The notes under the pieces: model-generated | Seen by the model: only the letters and a program-made list of their open reading frames with translations | Databases searched by the model: none | Told to the model about the DNA's origin: nothing | In this document: in pieces, positions 40,330-51,937 of the stretch | Numbering within the stretch: position 1 is the stretch's first letter | Layout of the letters: each line of letters opens with the position of its first letter | Source: Neodiprion pinetum | Lineage: Eukaryota > Arthropoda > Insecta > Hymenoptera > Diprionidae | Direction of reading: 5' to 3' | DNA: 64,000 nt | Assembly: GCF_021155775.2 (NCBI RefSeq) | Contig: NC_060232.1 | Coordinates: 37,941,089-38,005,088 of the forward strand | Position numbers and translations under genes: made by a program

Positions 40330-40740
40330 AATTGTGGCGGCATTGAAATTCCGAATTTTAAAACTTCCGAAATTGCGAAAATGAGAAATTCAAAAAATCT
40401 GAAACATCGAAATTCCGGATGACCGAAAATTTTTAGTTGCGAGAATTTCCGGCTTGGTGAAATTTCACCTCTTTGATCTTTCTTTGTCTTGGATTTTCGA
40501 CATTCTTACGTTCGGAATCCTGGTCATTCTGATTTTCGGTTTTTCTGATTTTTTACACCCATTCAGGTACATTTTAATCTTCCGAATTTTACTCTACGTA
40601 AACTTTATCTTTTGAAATTTCGCTCTATCCCAACTTGATATTTCGTAATTTTGAGCCGTCGAAAGTTTGTCGTTTCCTCAAAGTACGATTTCTTTACTTC
40701 AAATTTCGCCCCAAAATAATTCGGAATCAGGCGCTTTCGT
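40330..40740 (+). repeat. family F repeat rich in GAAATTCCGAA words, copy 1
   Basis: The left end (GCGGCATTGAAATTCCGAATTT) and the complement of the right end both align with 63836-64000. There, the first part matches GCGGCGTTGAAGTTCCGAATTT and the later part matches the complement of the right half here, for example the GAAACGACAAACTTTC and GATAGAGCGAAATTTC words. The element is therefore partly self-complementary and built from many TTCCGAA/GAAATTTC words. No coding frame is present. It is probably an old non-autonomous element. Confidence 0.6.
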
Positions 40741-41841
40741 AACGTTTCATTTAATTTTCAGTAATATTCAACCCCAATACTTATATACATATATACAGTA
40801 CGAACACCTAAACACACGATGTAAGTAAGTGTCGGGTGAAAGAGTCGGGACGCCGAAAATATACGCGGCGTCGAAAGTCTTCGAATGTGAAGAGTGTCGA
40901 GTACAGAGGAACGATATAGGCGCCTCTTATACATGCGGCGCAGCTCGAAGCTGACGAGAGAAATCATAATTTCGAGAGTCGAGATTAATAACACATATAT
41001 AACGTAGGAGATTCTATAAGCACAAGCGTATGGCTGTATTATTTTTGGTCGGTGAACCCGCGAATCCCCCGCTGTGCATGCAGTGGCGAGCCTTCGAAAT
41101 CAGTTTATTTGTCGATAAAATCAAGGAAATAAAACATCACACCACGTAGTTGCCAGTATAAATATTTACACAACGCGAGTCCGTGGCTGTGCGGTGAGTT
41201 AGACGCGCGTGGTTTTCTATCGGGGACAAAAATATAAAAAAAAAATACCGAATTAGTTGAATTATTTTTTGTATCACGTCAAAATCCGTCAGCTACTTTA
41301 ATTTCATTCGAATCAACTTTCCCGTCAGAATTTCAAGCGTTCGTCAACGGTTACATTCCGGCATTGCGACGATACTGTGTCGCAAAATTTCTTCGACGTT
41401 TCTTACAATCGGATAATTCTTGCGCGTTCAGTCAGCGAGCAAAATGAGCCCGAAAACATTGGAATATGACCAAAAACATCAGAGTTTATAAATTGTTTTG
41501 AACGTTCTGATTATAAGAAGCCTTTTTTCGAATTATTCATATCTTAGCTTGCGTTGTGCGAATTCGATTAGATTCATTTCGATCACATAGCAGAAATTTT
41601 GTTTCACTCGTGTTTCGCTATTTCAGCGTGCGAATAAAAATGTTGGAGATTTTGAAAAACGTTTTTTCTTTACTTTTTAACTTTTGTTATTAAAACGGTC
41701 CAGCCGATTCGTTGTAAAAAAAGATTAGGCGATATTCGTTATCCCGTTTGCTCAATTTATTCGTTAGTTTCGAATCAAATTGGGTAGCTGAGCTCTTTGA
41801 CCTGTGGAAAAACACTTTTTCGATCCAAGTGCACGCCGGGA

Positions 41842-42247
41842 CACTGAGAGAAATTTTTAGTACCGGTTACCGTTCGGTCCTTAACTATTTTCATTTTCTA
41901 CCACAATCGAAAAATATATTTCCAGGTAGAAAATGAAAATTACTTTTCTATCCGTTACTATTCTTTCTCATCACGATCGCTGTTGCTATATTTTCTTGCA
42001 ACCGTGGCGAAAATTTAACGCTCGTGCAACGATAAATTGACGTTAAAGCCTTGTTTAACTAAAAAAGTAGAGTAAACCTCACAAACTGATTTTGCGTTGC
42101 AATTGCCAAAAAAGGATCGACGATAGCGCAAAATGGTTAGGCGTACCTCGTTTTTCGTAATTCCAACAATACTCAAACAGTTTTTTCAACGATACCTGTT
42201 TTACTAAATTTTTCTAGTTACTGTAACATGTTAAATTTTTCTCCGCG
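41842..42247 (+). mobile_element. family A element, copy 2
   Basis: Full-length but with an eroded right end: it starts CACTGAGAGAAATTTTTA and ends near AAATTTTTCTCCGCG instead of the usual TTTTTCTCAGTG. The hairpin arms TTTTCATTTTCTACC and GGTAGAAAATGAAAA are intact near the left end. Opposite orientation to copy 1. Confidence 0.9.
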
Positions 42248-43387
42248 TATTTGATGGATTATAACCGAACACCCGTTACGTCGTAGAAAGCCCGATTTGA
42301 CCCAATGATGGTAGGGAGGGTCATGGCTGACGCCCACGCTGCCCAGGTGTTCAAGATTAATATAAAGCTAGGAAACCGATTGGCCACACACTGACTAAAG
42401 CTGGAAGGACAAAGACGCGTTTTTAGGATCGATACAGACACACACGCGTCCAAACGACGTCCGTATCTACCTAAATTTACGTAACCACGGGATTTATACC
42501 GTGTCAGATTATATTCGCGACGAAACAAACTACGCGGTTTTTGTAACCACATTTCGAAGAGCTGCTTGGGTAGAAACGATCGTCTGGAACCCTGGCTCAA
42601 AAGATATTACATATCTGAATAAACAAGTATTACACTTGGCTGTCCGAAGTTATAGGTTAGGAGTTTTGAATCAGTTTCTCCATTCGTCGTTTGTTCTGAG
42701 AATCGTTTGAATTTCCCGCCAAATGATATATCGCAGATACGCGTGTCAACTTGTCTTTACTCCGGTAAAAATCTTACCAGATTATGACAAATGTCGAACT
42801 CTGTTCGTAATCTGATTTGCTAAATTTGAGACTTACAGTTGGAGGGTAAATTTTGAACCATAGGGAAAAAACCCTGACCTCAGGATCTTAAAAGTAAACA
42901 CTGGTTTCGCGGTCGGAGAGTCCTGTGACGTTTACAATGTTTTAGAGCTTTTTAATAGAAAGCTCGAGCCGTATGTCGGAATTAAAATAGAAGAAAGTGG
43001 ATTTGCAAATTGGCTCCGCAAGAAACGGCGTTTTTCATACAATTTATGGTTCATCGAAGTCTCTCGATACAGACCGACTCCTCGAGGTGATAAATTAGCG
43101 AGATTGCGGATTCGATTTTCGAATCGTTGATGAACCGGCGGCTAAAAGCATTTTTAAGGAACGAATTATAAGAGTTTTCTCAAATGCGCGTAATTGCGAG
43201 CTCTTGTTTGAGGTAACAGTTTACCGCGACATGACGTCACTACCCTACTACCTATCACATCTGACACCACGTGAAACGATATTTCAAAAAAGCAGACTCA
43301 CGTGCTGACTCGCGCGAGCGGGTGTAATTACAATATCCAAAGACGTTATAGGTGATAATGCGACATCTGCTCACGATTCTTCACACA

Positions 43388-43417
43388 TATATATATATGT
43401 ATATATATATGTATATT
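43388..43417. repeat. (TA)n-rich self-complementary tract
   Basis: Alternating AT with two TATATG interruptions. It is a likely cruciform or slippage site, and the short frame over it is an artefact. Confidence 0.85.
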
Positions 43418-43584
43418 AAGGTATCCGGTTCGAAAGACGAACCTATATACGTGCAACATAATAATTATCAGGAATCGTGCATTCTACAAGACAGAGGAAA
43501 CGTGCACCGAAGTTTACACCAATCCATGTACACGTTACAAGCGTTCGGTTAGTTAGGGTGGTTCATCGTTGACTTTCGTTTTCT

Positions 43585-44144
43585 AAGATGCCACTCGAAA
43601 AATTTGTGACGAATGCTGAAAAAAAAAAAATTGTCTCAAAACCTGGAGGAGATAGGAAAATATTTAGAGGTCGCTACCGATTATTGTAATATTTTTTATT
43701 TGTTTTTACGCGTACACCTTACGGGCTTACGTATATACGTTAGTTTATTGTTTTTTGTATAGTGGTCCAGTTAATCGTTCACCGATCAACGGCAAACAGC
43801 GCCTAACGATTCCGCAGTTGGCTGTTCTCGTCTTTTATCCGAAAGATTAATCGCCTCGGAGAAATTTGGATAACAGTTTTTGCTACCGAAATAGGAATAT
43901 CGCATCACCCTGATGTACCTGTTTCGTTTTCAGTACTGATTTTTATGAACAATGATTAATTGGACCACGATATGAAAAAAATAAACTTATATATATATAT
44001 ATAAGTCCGTAAGGCGTACGCATAGAAAATAAATAAATAGTATGACAATAATCGGTAGCGAACTCTAAATATTTTCCTACCTTCTTCAGGTTTTACGAAA
44101 ATTTCTTTTCAGTATTCGCCAGAAAGTTTTCCGAGTGACACCTT
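43585..44144 (-). mobile_element. family B long-inverted-repeat element, copy 2
   Basis: Reverse-complement copy of 23028-23582 over its whole length, including the unique middle (CATCACCCTGATGTACCTG here against its complement at 23250-23268). Its ends read AAGATGCCACTCGAAAAA and, on the other strand, AAGGTGTCACTCGGAAAA, so they resemble each other better than those of copy 1. A TA dinucleotide expansion lies in the right arm at about 43988-44002. Non-coding. Confidence 0.88.
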
Positions 44145-45311
44145 GAAAAACAAATAGATTAAAAAATGTACAACCCTACGGTTCGGGTATACAATTTTTT
44201 TTTCATACCTATATCCCAGATATATTATACCCGTTTTGACTTCTTCGTATATTTGATCAACACGGCATGCAAGTCCAATGATCAGTTCAAGGAAAATAAA
44301 ATTAGAAAACATCGGGTTGTAACACACTGTGTAAAAGTTGTCGCAGCCTTCAACCGTAGTTAACAGGAGATTCGCAGAGGGTGAAAAGAGATATGTGCTT
44401 GTGTTCTTTTTTTTTATTTCATTTTTTATTTTTTTTTGTCTCCATTTTTCTGCAAAAAAGGAAAGAAAGAATAAAAAATTTAACGTCGCGTTTCTCCCCT
44501 CGGGCGCGAAATGAGACAGTGCGGAAAGCCCGCTGAGCGTCGTAAAGTCCCGCGTTTAAAAACCGCAGCGAAGGCCATACGAGAGAGAGAGAGAGAGAGA
44601 GAGAGTTTCATTCGCCATAGACCGAAAAATATATGTACATATTATACGTGGTGTAATTTATCATCATTCCCGCGTTATGCCCGTATAATACAAACCCGTC
44701 CTCGACGTTTATCCGCTGCATGCGCTACCTTCGCTTTGTGTTATTTCTTATCCCAGCAGACACTCGTTCAGCCGTGTAATAGCCGACATAATGTGACCAG
44801 CAATAATTCATGGAAAATTGTTGTAATACAGTGGTGACCATATCCCAGAATCGTCGACTGTGGCGTCGTTAATAACATAGTTTCTGAAAAAAAAAAAAAA
44901 AAAACGATGGGGAGAAAAGAGAAGTCGACGATTTTTTAAATTTTTTCTCCATTTTTTACGCTACAAAATATCAAACCTTTGACTCGAAACTGCGAATATT
45001 TTATCCTCGAGTGAATATTTCGCGCAAATTTTGTGCTTCAGTTTCGTCAGGGTTCACTTTCTGAGGATAAAATAGAAAAAAAAACAAATAAGGTGCGGGC
45101 AAACCAAATCTTGTGAACAAGAAAATGGCGTCAGCAGCTTTTGCAAGCATTGAAGATAAAAAAAAAATATAAATGATAATCGGGTCGCGGCTGCCGGGCG
45201 AAAACATTGCGCAACTATCTTCTACCTAACCGTTCGATTTTTAGCCGGGGTCGTTTAATATAACAGAGGTTACAGAGCGCAGTGCAGCCCCTTAAGAGAG
45301 TTTTTCCGCCG
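44145..45311. other. unique non-coding DNA, no gene seen
   Basis: It holds (GA)n at 44581-44605 and a poly-A run at 44887-44904. No coding signal was recognised. Confidence 0.5.
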
Positions 45312-45482
45312 AAATTGGCGGGCCGCCAATTTTCCATATCTGGAGCGATGACTAAGAGGCCGAGAGCGCGGACCAATCGGATCCCGGCTCGGTTTCATCG
45401 GCCAATCGTGCGCCGTTACCAAAATCCATCTACACCCCAACACGAGGCTTCGGTTAGGCAAGGACGCCTCGCCCCGGCCAAT
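45312..45482. promoter_or_regulatory. candidate CpG promoter with five CCAAT boxes and an E2F-like palindrome
   Basis: AAATTGGCGG and CCGCCAATTT (45312-45332) form a perfect inverted repeat around one G. It contains both a TTGGCGGG E2F-like word and CCAAT boxes on both strands. Further CCAAT words occur at 45373, 45402 and 45478, the last three all in the context CCAATCG. The stretch is CpG-rich compared with its flanks. The symmetry suggests a bidirectional promoter. Open frames across it on both strands are a by-product of GC content. No TATA word or first exon was found. Confidence 0.4.
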
Positions 45483-46532
45483 CGAGTCGCAAAGCCCGCG
45501 TTTTCTTCCTCTCGTTTTCTTTATTTCTCACCCTTTTTTTTGAGGAGGGACACAAAACCAGCTCTATCTATACACTCCGACTTTCGCCTCTGCCTTCCTT
45601 CTTGAAGTAGCAACGAAAATAAAAAAGGAAACGAGGTGAGAAGAGGGAGAGATTCGACCGCGTCGTTGGTTCTCAGGTTTTATTTCATCGTCGCGTAGTT
45701 CCAATTTATATATTGTTTATTTATCGGTCTAATATCGCGTAATTATATCACGTGGTTGACGAATTTTCGTAATTCATCGCACGAGTATTTCTGGTTTTTT
45801 TTTCAGATCCGTGATCTAGGAGGGGATAGATCTTTTTGAGAATCGTCCGGTGAGCCGGTCTTTTTTTCTCGTTTCATTTAAATCGCACGCTCGTTTTAAT
45901 CGTTATATGTACGCTTCGATCGAGTGTGGATAAAGTATTGTTTGATTAATCACCGCCGATTTGTTACACCTACCGCCTGTTAAATCCGCAGTAATTAATT
46001 TATACTTACTTATTATAACTCTATGCTTACGGACTGCACGCGTGTTTACAAACTTTACGACACCACGACGACGACGACGCGTCTGGAGGCCGCGAAGACC
46101 AAAGACGTAAAAGGGTCAGTAAGTCAGGGTCTCCTTTCCTGCTGCATTCTTCACTCCCGTTCTCCAACACCTTTCACACACCGCCTCTTGGGCGAGATTG
46201 TACGGTTCCGTTTCTCAAGGTCTGGAATCTCGACGCGCATTGTCAGATTCATCCCTGAAGCGACGGCTCGAAACAAGGAATCGAACAATGAGCATCGAGA
46301 TATTTATGTGGTTAAAAATCGAAGAAGGTGTAAACTGATCTCATCTTGTAGGTATTGCATAGATAGAATTTTACGAATATCGTAGAATTGCGGGATGATC
46401 AAGTTTCGAAACACTTGCAGTTGGCCGCCATTTTGAAACCTGAAGCCGCGGGATTTGAAACAAATTCACGGCACACAATTTTAACGCGTGCTTCGGATTT
46501 TCCATCTACGAAGGGAATCGTTTCGAAAGAAA

Positions 46533-46938
46533 CACTGAGAGAAATTTTTATTTCCGGTTACCGCTCAGTCTTTGACTGTTTTCATTTTTTATGACAATCG
46601 AAAAATATAGTTCTAGGTAGAAAATGAAAATTACTTTTCTATCCGTTACTGTTCTTTCTCATTACGATCGCTGTTGCTACATTTTCTTACAACTGTTGCG
46701 AAAATTTAACGCTTGTGCAACGATAAATTGACGTTGAAGCCTTGTTTAACTAAAAAAGTAGAGTAAACCCCAGAAACTGATTTTGCGTTGCAATAACCAA
46801 AAAAGGATCGACGATAGCGCAAAATGGTTTCGCGTACCTCGTTTTTCGTAATTCCAACGATATTCAAACAGTTTTTTCAACGATACCTGTTTTACTCAAT
46901 TTTTCTAGTTACCGTAACAAATGAAATTTTTCTCAGTG
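46533..46938 (+). mobile_element. family A element, copy 3 (both ends intact)
   Basis: It runs from CACTGAGAGAAATTTTTA to GAAATTTTTCTCAGTG, so both short inverted ends are present. The flanks read GAAA before and AAGAAAA after, with no TA target duplication, so either the site eroded or duplication is not obligatory. Non-coding. A frame at its right end (46824 onward) is element sequence running into the flank. Confidence 0.92.
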
Positions 46939-47113
46939 AAGAAAAGACAGGTAATGAACGAGAAGTGGAAGGTCGGGGATCGCGACGAAGGGCCGGAAAG
47001 TGGTTTGCCTACTTTTCTGACTTTTGTCGGACTCGGAGCGAGGTTTTAACCCCTTTTTAACCCCTGTCAGTGCGGCAAAGACCCCCCGCAGCTGGTAATT
47101 CGTGTTTTGGCAG

Positions 47114-47565
47114 GTTTCCATCGTAGGCGCGATTCTCGGAACCAATCTTAGCCTAGTCTCTCTGGCGACCCTCGTCCGCAGTGGCCAATGGACATGGAAG
47201 TGTGGAAATAGTGGCGAATCGGAGCGGGTCTCTAAACACCCCGCAAGAGGCTCACCCTTCAGAGGTCGTCCTTACGTAAGAAAGTCGGAGAGAAGAACGG
47301 CCCAGGGGCAAACGTTTAAATTTAAACCTATGAATAAGTCTTGCCTCAACTCTGCTGGCTCCCTACCCATGGACCGTTGATGCCGATGCTTGTGCTTTTG
47401 CTTGTGCAGCCTCCGTTGCGTGTCAACAACTCTAAACCGACGGCGCAAGGGTTACAGCCAAGATGGAAAAAGGAGAAGAACTCTAAACCGGAGCTGTTTA
47501 CGATCGTCCGAGGGATCGGGCCTCGTAAGAAGCGACTCGGGAAGTTGTACCGCTCACGAGTATAA
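47114..47565 (+). CDS. candidate two-exon C-terminal coding fragment
   Basis: Two open segments are joined by consistent splice signals. Exon 47114-47275 follows an acceptor TTTTGGCAG, is 54 codons and ends at TTAC|GTAAGA. Exon 47410-47565 follows a strong acceptor GCTTTTGCTTGTGCAG, starts in the same phase (0) and ends in TAA. The intron would be 134 bases. The first peptide opens hydrophobic (SIVGAILGTNLSLVSLATLV), then becomes polar. The second is basic (RWKKEKNSK, PRKKRLGKLYRSR). No family is recognised and no upstream exon was found. The island lies between two oppositely oriented family A elements and is GC-richer than its surroundings. Chance agreement is possible. Confidence 0.25.
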
Positions 47566-47603
47566 AGTGGCGAAGGTGAGAAGAGAGCCTAACGATGGGA
47601 AAA

Positions 47604-48010
47604 CACGCTGAGAAATATGTTATTTGTTAAAGTCACCAGAAAAATTGAGTAAACAGGTGTCGTTGAAAAAACTGTTTGAATATCGTTGGAATTACGAAAA
47701 ACGAGGTACGCGTTAACATTTTGCGCTATCGTCGATTCTTTTTTGGTTATTGCAACGCAAAATCGGTTTCTGAGGTTTACTCTACTTTTTTAGTTAAACA
47801 AGGCTTTAACGTCAATTTATTGCAGCACGAGCATTAAATTTTCGCAACAGTTGCAAGAAAATATAGCAACAGCGATCGTGATGAGAAAGAACAGTAACGG
47901 ATAGAAAAGTAATTTTCATTTTCTACCTAGAACTGTATTTTCCGGTTGTGGTAAAAAATGAAAATAGTTAAGGACCGAACGGTAACCGGAACTAAAAATT
48001 TCTCTCAGTG
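47604..48010 (-). mobile_element. family A element, copy 4
   Basis: Full-length in inverted orientation to copy 3. The first end is slightly altered (CACGCTGAGAAAT) and the second is TTTCTCTCAGTG. All internal blocks are present, including the hairpin and the AAGCAATAACC-type word in complement. No target duplication is seen. Confidence 0.9.
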
Positions 48011-50092
48011 CAAGAATGGAAGGTTTTTCCGGCCAGATACTTTCAAGCGCTCCGGTTACCGAGTTGATACTCTGTGTACGCTTTATTATTATAACCGTCG
48101 GAATTCTCTCGCAGTGGTCGAAACCGTGTCGCTTTAATGAATAATGGTGTACACGCGTTTCGGTGTTGCAGTATTTTCCGAAAAACAGTGCCAACAACTT
48201 CAGCGAATCTGTATTATGTTCTCTCACAATTTTTCAAAGCTAACTATTCGCTCCTTCGCACTTGTCAAATAAGACAGATTTTTATCGCCACGTACCGTAT
48301 ATTTTTAATTTCACTCCCACACGCTACGCGTTTGCAGGAAGAAATAACAAAATTACGATGCTCTCGCTTAATTTTAATAATCCGATCGCGGCTCGCGGTA
48401 TGTTTTTTTTATCTCAATTCGTGCGAAGGATACAGAGAACGTGTCACAACGGTTTTTAACATCTTCTAGTCCCATTTACCGAATCCAACGCTGTTTGTTG
48501 AAATAATTTTCCGAGCGTTAAACACATATTATCACTATTAGCCTCTTGCCTCGGATATTATTCGATCAACCGGAAGTGGGAGGGCTTCCCGTAGCTGATG
48601 AACGACGAAACTGAGAACGTATCGAAGTGGACTTGCATCGGCTTCTTGTGATTTTATTTTTATTTTAGAATTTTTTTTGGCCTCTCTCTCTCTCTCTCTC
48701 TCTGTCTTTTTCTTCATTATTCACGTCACAAAATCTTCGACGAGGTTTCCTCAGCCATGAGACTACATTTTCCATAATCCGCGTGATCTTGCAGCTCTCA
48801 CTTTTTTTTATACTTATAATCGTTCCACGCCGCAACAGTTGGTCAAGGTTAAAGCAAAGGTGACACGGGGTCAAACATCACGCCGGAGGCTGTACGTATA
48901 AATTCAACACCTCGATTTTCACCTTCGAGTTTTCTTTATTATTATCACGCGTATTGGTGTCGACGCGTTAAAGTGTCCAAATTTATAAAACACCGCGTGG
49001 GCGTTCAGATAAACCTCGTATAACTTATCGGCTGTACGTGTAACACGGAGAAATATCTGCCCGAGGCTAAAAATCGAAATACACAACGTAAAGCGATGAG
49101 ACATAATTGCGAGACGTGATGGGTGCCTGTAACTTGAAAAAAAAAAAAATTTCTATCCATGTCTGATAAATTGCTCATTTTTCATTACAGATACCGTGTT
49201 AAACGTCTTTAGACGTCTTGTGTTTGACGTTATACGCGCTAGTCGGTGTTGAAAGTTGACTCGAGTATTGAGTAAGTGCAGATTATATACGTAAAGAGAG
49301 AAAAAAAAAAAAAACTCCAGCGTTTTATTTCGCTATCGCTATAAAACCAAACCAATATATAATTAAATTTAGTTTTCTTCCCATTTATCGAAATGCAAAT
49401 GTAGTTCTATTATTTTTCAGGAGAGAGAGAAACTTCAAGGTACAATTGATTATCGGTTCTTCGCAGATTGAATTCTATCATGTGAAGAGGGAAGTATAGG
49501 TGTAAGTACCTTGTACACTAATGCACAAAGTGTGAAATCGATCATCGTCGATAAATTTAATAACAATCATATTACACGCTTCCTGTTTCTGCGGCGAACA
49601 TAAACCGACGAGTTTATACAATTATCAATCTTACAGTATACGATTAAGCGCGAATATCAGAGTTAAAAATTATTCGATGAACAGGATTGTTTCATCCTGC
49701 GAAAATTAGCTGTCACATACGAGTTTCTGCGATAATTACGGCAACCTTTAAACTGTGATTTTCTCAACCACGGTACGAAGTTTCATAAAATCGTGAATAT
49801 ACCGAAGCCAAAATCCTTGTCTTTCAAAGTGTGCATTACAGCCAAGTGCCGGGCAGTAAAGAGCAGGGGAATAATCACAGGCCGAAGAATGTCTACGTAT
49901 ACTAAACCGGAACTTGGGACTAACTTTCGAGTGTTTTTGCGACCGTAAAAGATACACACGCCGCGGCGACGTGAGGAGGATGAGGAGGAGGAAGAGGAGG
50001 AATGGTGCGAGGCTGAGAACCGGCGACGTAGGCGTCTCCCATGTGTGTCGCATTTAGCCGATGGGTGTGTAGGTCGCCTGAATACACGTGGG
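48011..50092. other. unique non-coding DNA, no gene seen
   Basis: (TC)n occurs at 48682-48703 and A runs at about 49138-49149 and 49301-49315. No coding signal was recognised. Confidence 0.5.
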
Positions 50093-50132
50093 TATAAAAG
50101 TCCATCGCGGGCAGTCTTGTGCAGCGGGTTCA
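50093..50132 (+). promoter_or_regulatory. candidate TATA promoter
   Basis: TATAAAAG at 50093-50100 follows about 110 bases of CpG-rich DNA. GCAGTC (A at 50113) and TTCAGAG (A at 50132) are initiator-like but lie 20 and 39 bases away, and a weaker GCAGCG sits at exactly 30. Downstream 50130-50310 is open in several frames on both strands, with pyrimidine-rich DNA, so a 5' exon could exist but cannot be delimited. Confidence 0.35.
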
Positions 50133-50328
50133 GAGCCTTCCTTTCTCGCCCCTCGTCCTCTTCCTCGTCTTCCTCTTCGTCTTTCGCCTTGCCTACGCGG
50201 TTTGCGCTCACTCCGACCGAGCGACCGGTTGGCCAGAGTTTCACGTTTCACGAGCTCTGCAAACCAGCCTCGTAAACATTCGCACTTACCTACTCTTCGG
50301 CCGGCGGAGGAAGAATGAAGATAAAAAG

Positions 50329-50331
<3 letters not shown>

Positions 50332-50361
<30 letters not shown>
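50332..50361. repeat. (GA)n microsatellite
   Basis: About fifteen GA units, preceded by a purine-rich stretch. Confidence 0.95.
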
Positions 50362-50364
<3 letters not shown>

Positions 50365-50541
50365 TAAGTGAAAATAAAAAAGAAAGAAACACTTACGTAC
50401 GATTATTCTCTCCTTAATCAGTTACAACGTATTATGCATCATGCGCAGTGATGTGGATCGAGTTACTGCGGTATCAGTTTCAATTTCAACGCTTTACTAA
50501 TCACGATCTAATTCTACGTGTTTTGCTACCTATTATAAGTA

Positions 50542-50947
50542 CACTGAGAGAAATTTTTTATTCCCGTTACCGCTCAGTCCTTAACTATTTTCATTTTTTA
50601 CCAAAATCGTAAAATATTGTTCTAGGTAGAAAATGAAAATTACTTTTCTATCCGTTACTGTTCTTTCTCATTACGATCGCTGTTGCTATATTTTCTTGCA
50701 ACTGATGCGAAAATTTAACGCTCGTGCAACGATAAATTGACGTTAAAGCCTTGTTTAACTAAAAAAGTGGAGTAAACCTCAGAAACTGATTTTGCGTTGC
50801 GGTAACCAAAAAAGGATCGACGATAGCGCAAAATGGTTAGGCGAACCTCGTTTTACCTAATTCCAACAATATTCAAACAATTTTTTCAACGATACCTGTT
50901 TTACTCAATTTTTCTAGATACTGTAAGAAATGAAATTTTTCTCATTG
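50542..50947 (+). mobile_element. family A element, copy 5
   Basis: Full-length. The left end CACTGAGAGAAATTTTTT is preceded by TA, and the right end TTTTTCTCATTG has one change from the consensus. The hairpin is slightly degraded (TTTTTACC on one arm). The 134-codon frame at 50833-51237 is element DNA running into an AT-rich flank, not a gene. Confidence 0.9.
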
Positions 50948-51469
50948 CGGACGAACGAATCCGTCGTCATTTTTTCTACGACGAATTCATTTGTCTCGAT
51001 GCTTTTGAGCTCGAACGGGAATGTCGTCGTTTCACCGATATTGACGATATCTATTTATTATCGGTAACTAAATGCACGTGCATAACATACGGATCAATTA
51101 TCAAAAAACGTCCGTTAAAGAAAATTTACGATACTTATGTACTTCAAAAATTTCCGCTTAATTTCACCGTTCGATTCTTGATAAATTTCAATAATTTTAC
51201 GCGTAAAATTTCCAAACAAGGTGAAACAACGCTCTAAAATTTATATTCAATTATACTCCAACTAGTGAAAATTTATTGCGATCGGTGAATACCTCGTCAT
51301 AGATCTCGCGTAGTGTATAATTTACATAAAAGATCAAACAATGGTTATAAGGTACGCCTCTCAAAATCATTCACCAAAACCATCATCGAATAGTAAAGTG
51401 CTACGGTGCTAAATATCTTCGTTCTGTCTCAGTAAATACAACAGAAACCGAGTCCATTGACCCCGAGCA

Positions 51470-51670
51470 GTTGAGCTAATCCAGCCCGTTGAATATTCAG
51501 CCGTCCCTTCGGAGGGCTCGGGACGACGGGACAGCTGGTCGCGTGCCGAGGGGCCCGCAAGACCCGGTGGGCCCAACCACGATGGGCCCCTTCTTTGCCA
51601 CGCGTCTACGGGGGCTCGTTAACGAGCCGTGCAGACACGGGTCCGTGGGGTGCACAGTGTCGTAACTTCG
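51470..51670. other. GC-rich island with nested inverted repeats
   Basis: It contrasts sharply with AT-rich flanks. It contains the perfect 16-bp palindrome GGCTCGTTAACGAGCC at 51613-51628, repeated GGGCCC words near 51550-51592 that can pair with each other, a CCGTCCC/CGGGACG pair near 51502-51530 and CACGGGTCCGTG near 51635. Such structure would suit a folded RNA or an LTR/structured element, but no known RNA family is recognised. It lies between family A copies 5 and 6. Confidence 0.4.
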
Positions 51671-51937
51671 CGTGTTCTTTCCCGCTTGACGAATTTACTA
51701 CAACGCCCAGGTTTGGCGATTAAAAAGCTTTCGCAACGAAGCAGGCCTAAGAAAGTCCCAATAGTCTCTGAAGCGTTTTTCAGATACACTGAATCTGATC
51801 CTGGCGCATAATCGGTTCCTTAAAATTGACCTTTATGCCAAAAGAGGAGAATAGAATACCTGATTAATATTTATAACGTATTTTATTTTTTAGAATGGAA
51901 ATCGTCCAACCTACTCGATGATCGTTTACATGCGATC

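Noticed and set aside
49783..50392. Overlapping Ser-, Glu/Arg-rich frames around a possible promoter
   Set aside because: They derive from GAGGA/TCCTC and GA-repeat tracts and are open on both strands.
50833..51237. 134-residue plus-strand frame
   Set aside because: It begins inside family A copy 5 and runs into its flank. The same start peptide appears in copy 3, so it is element sequence.
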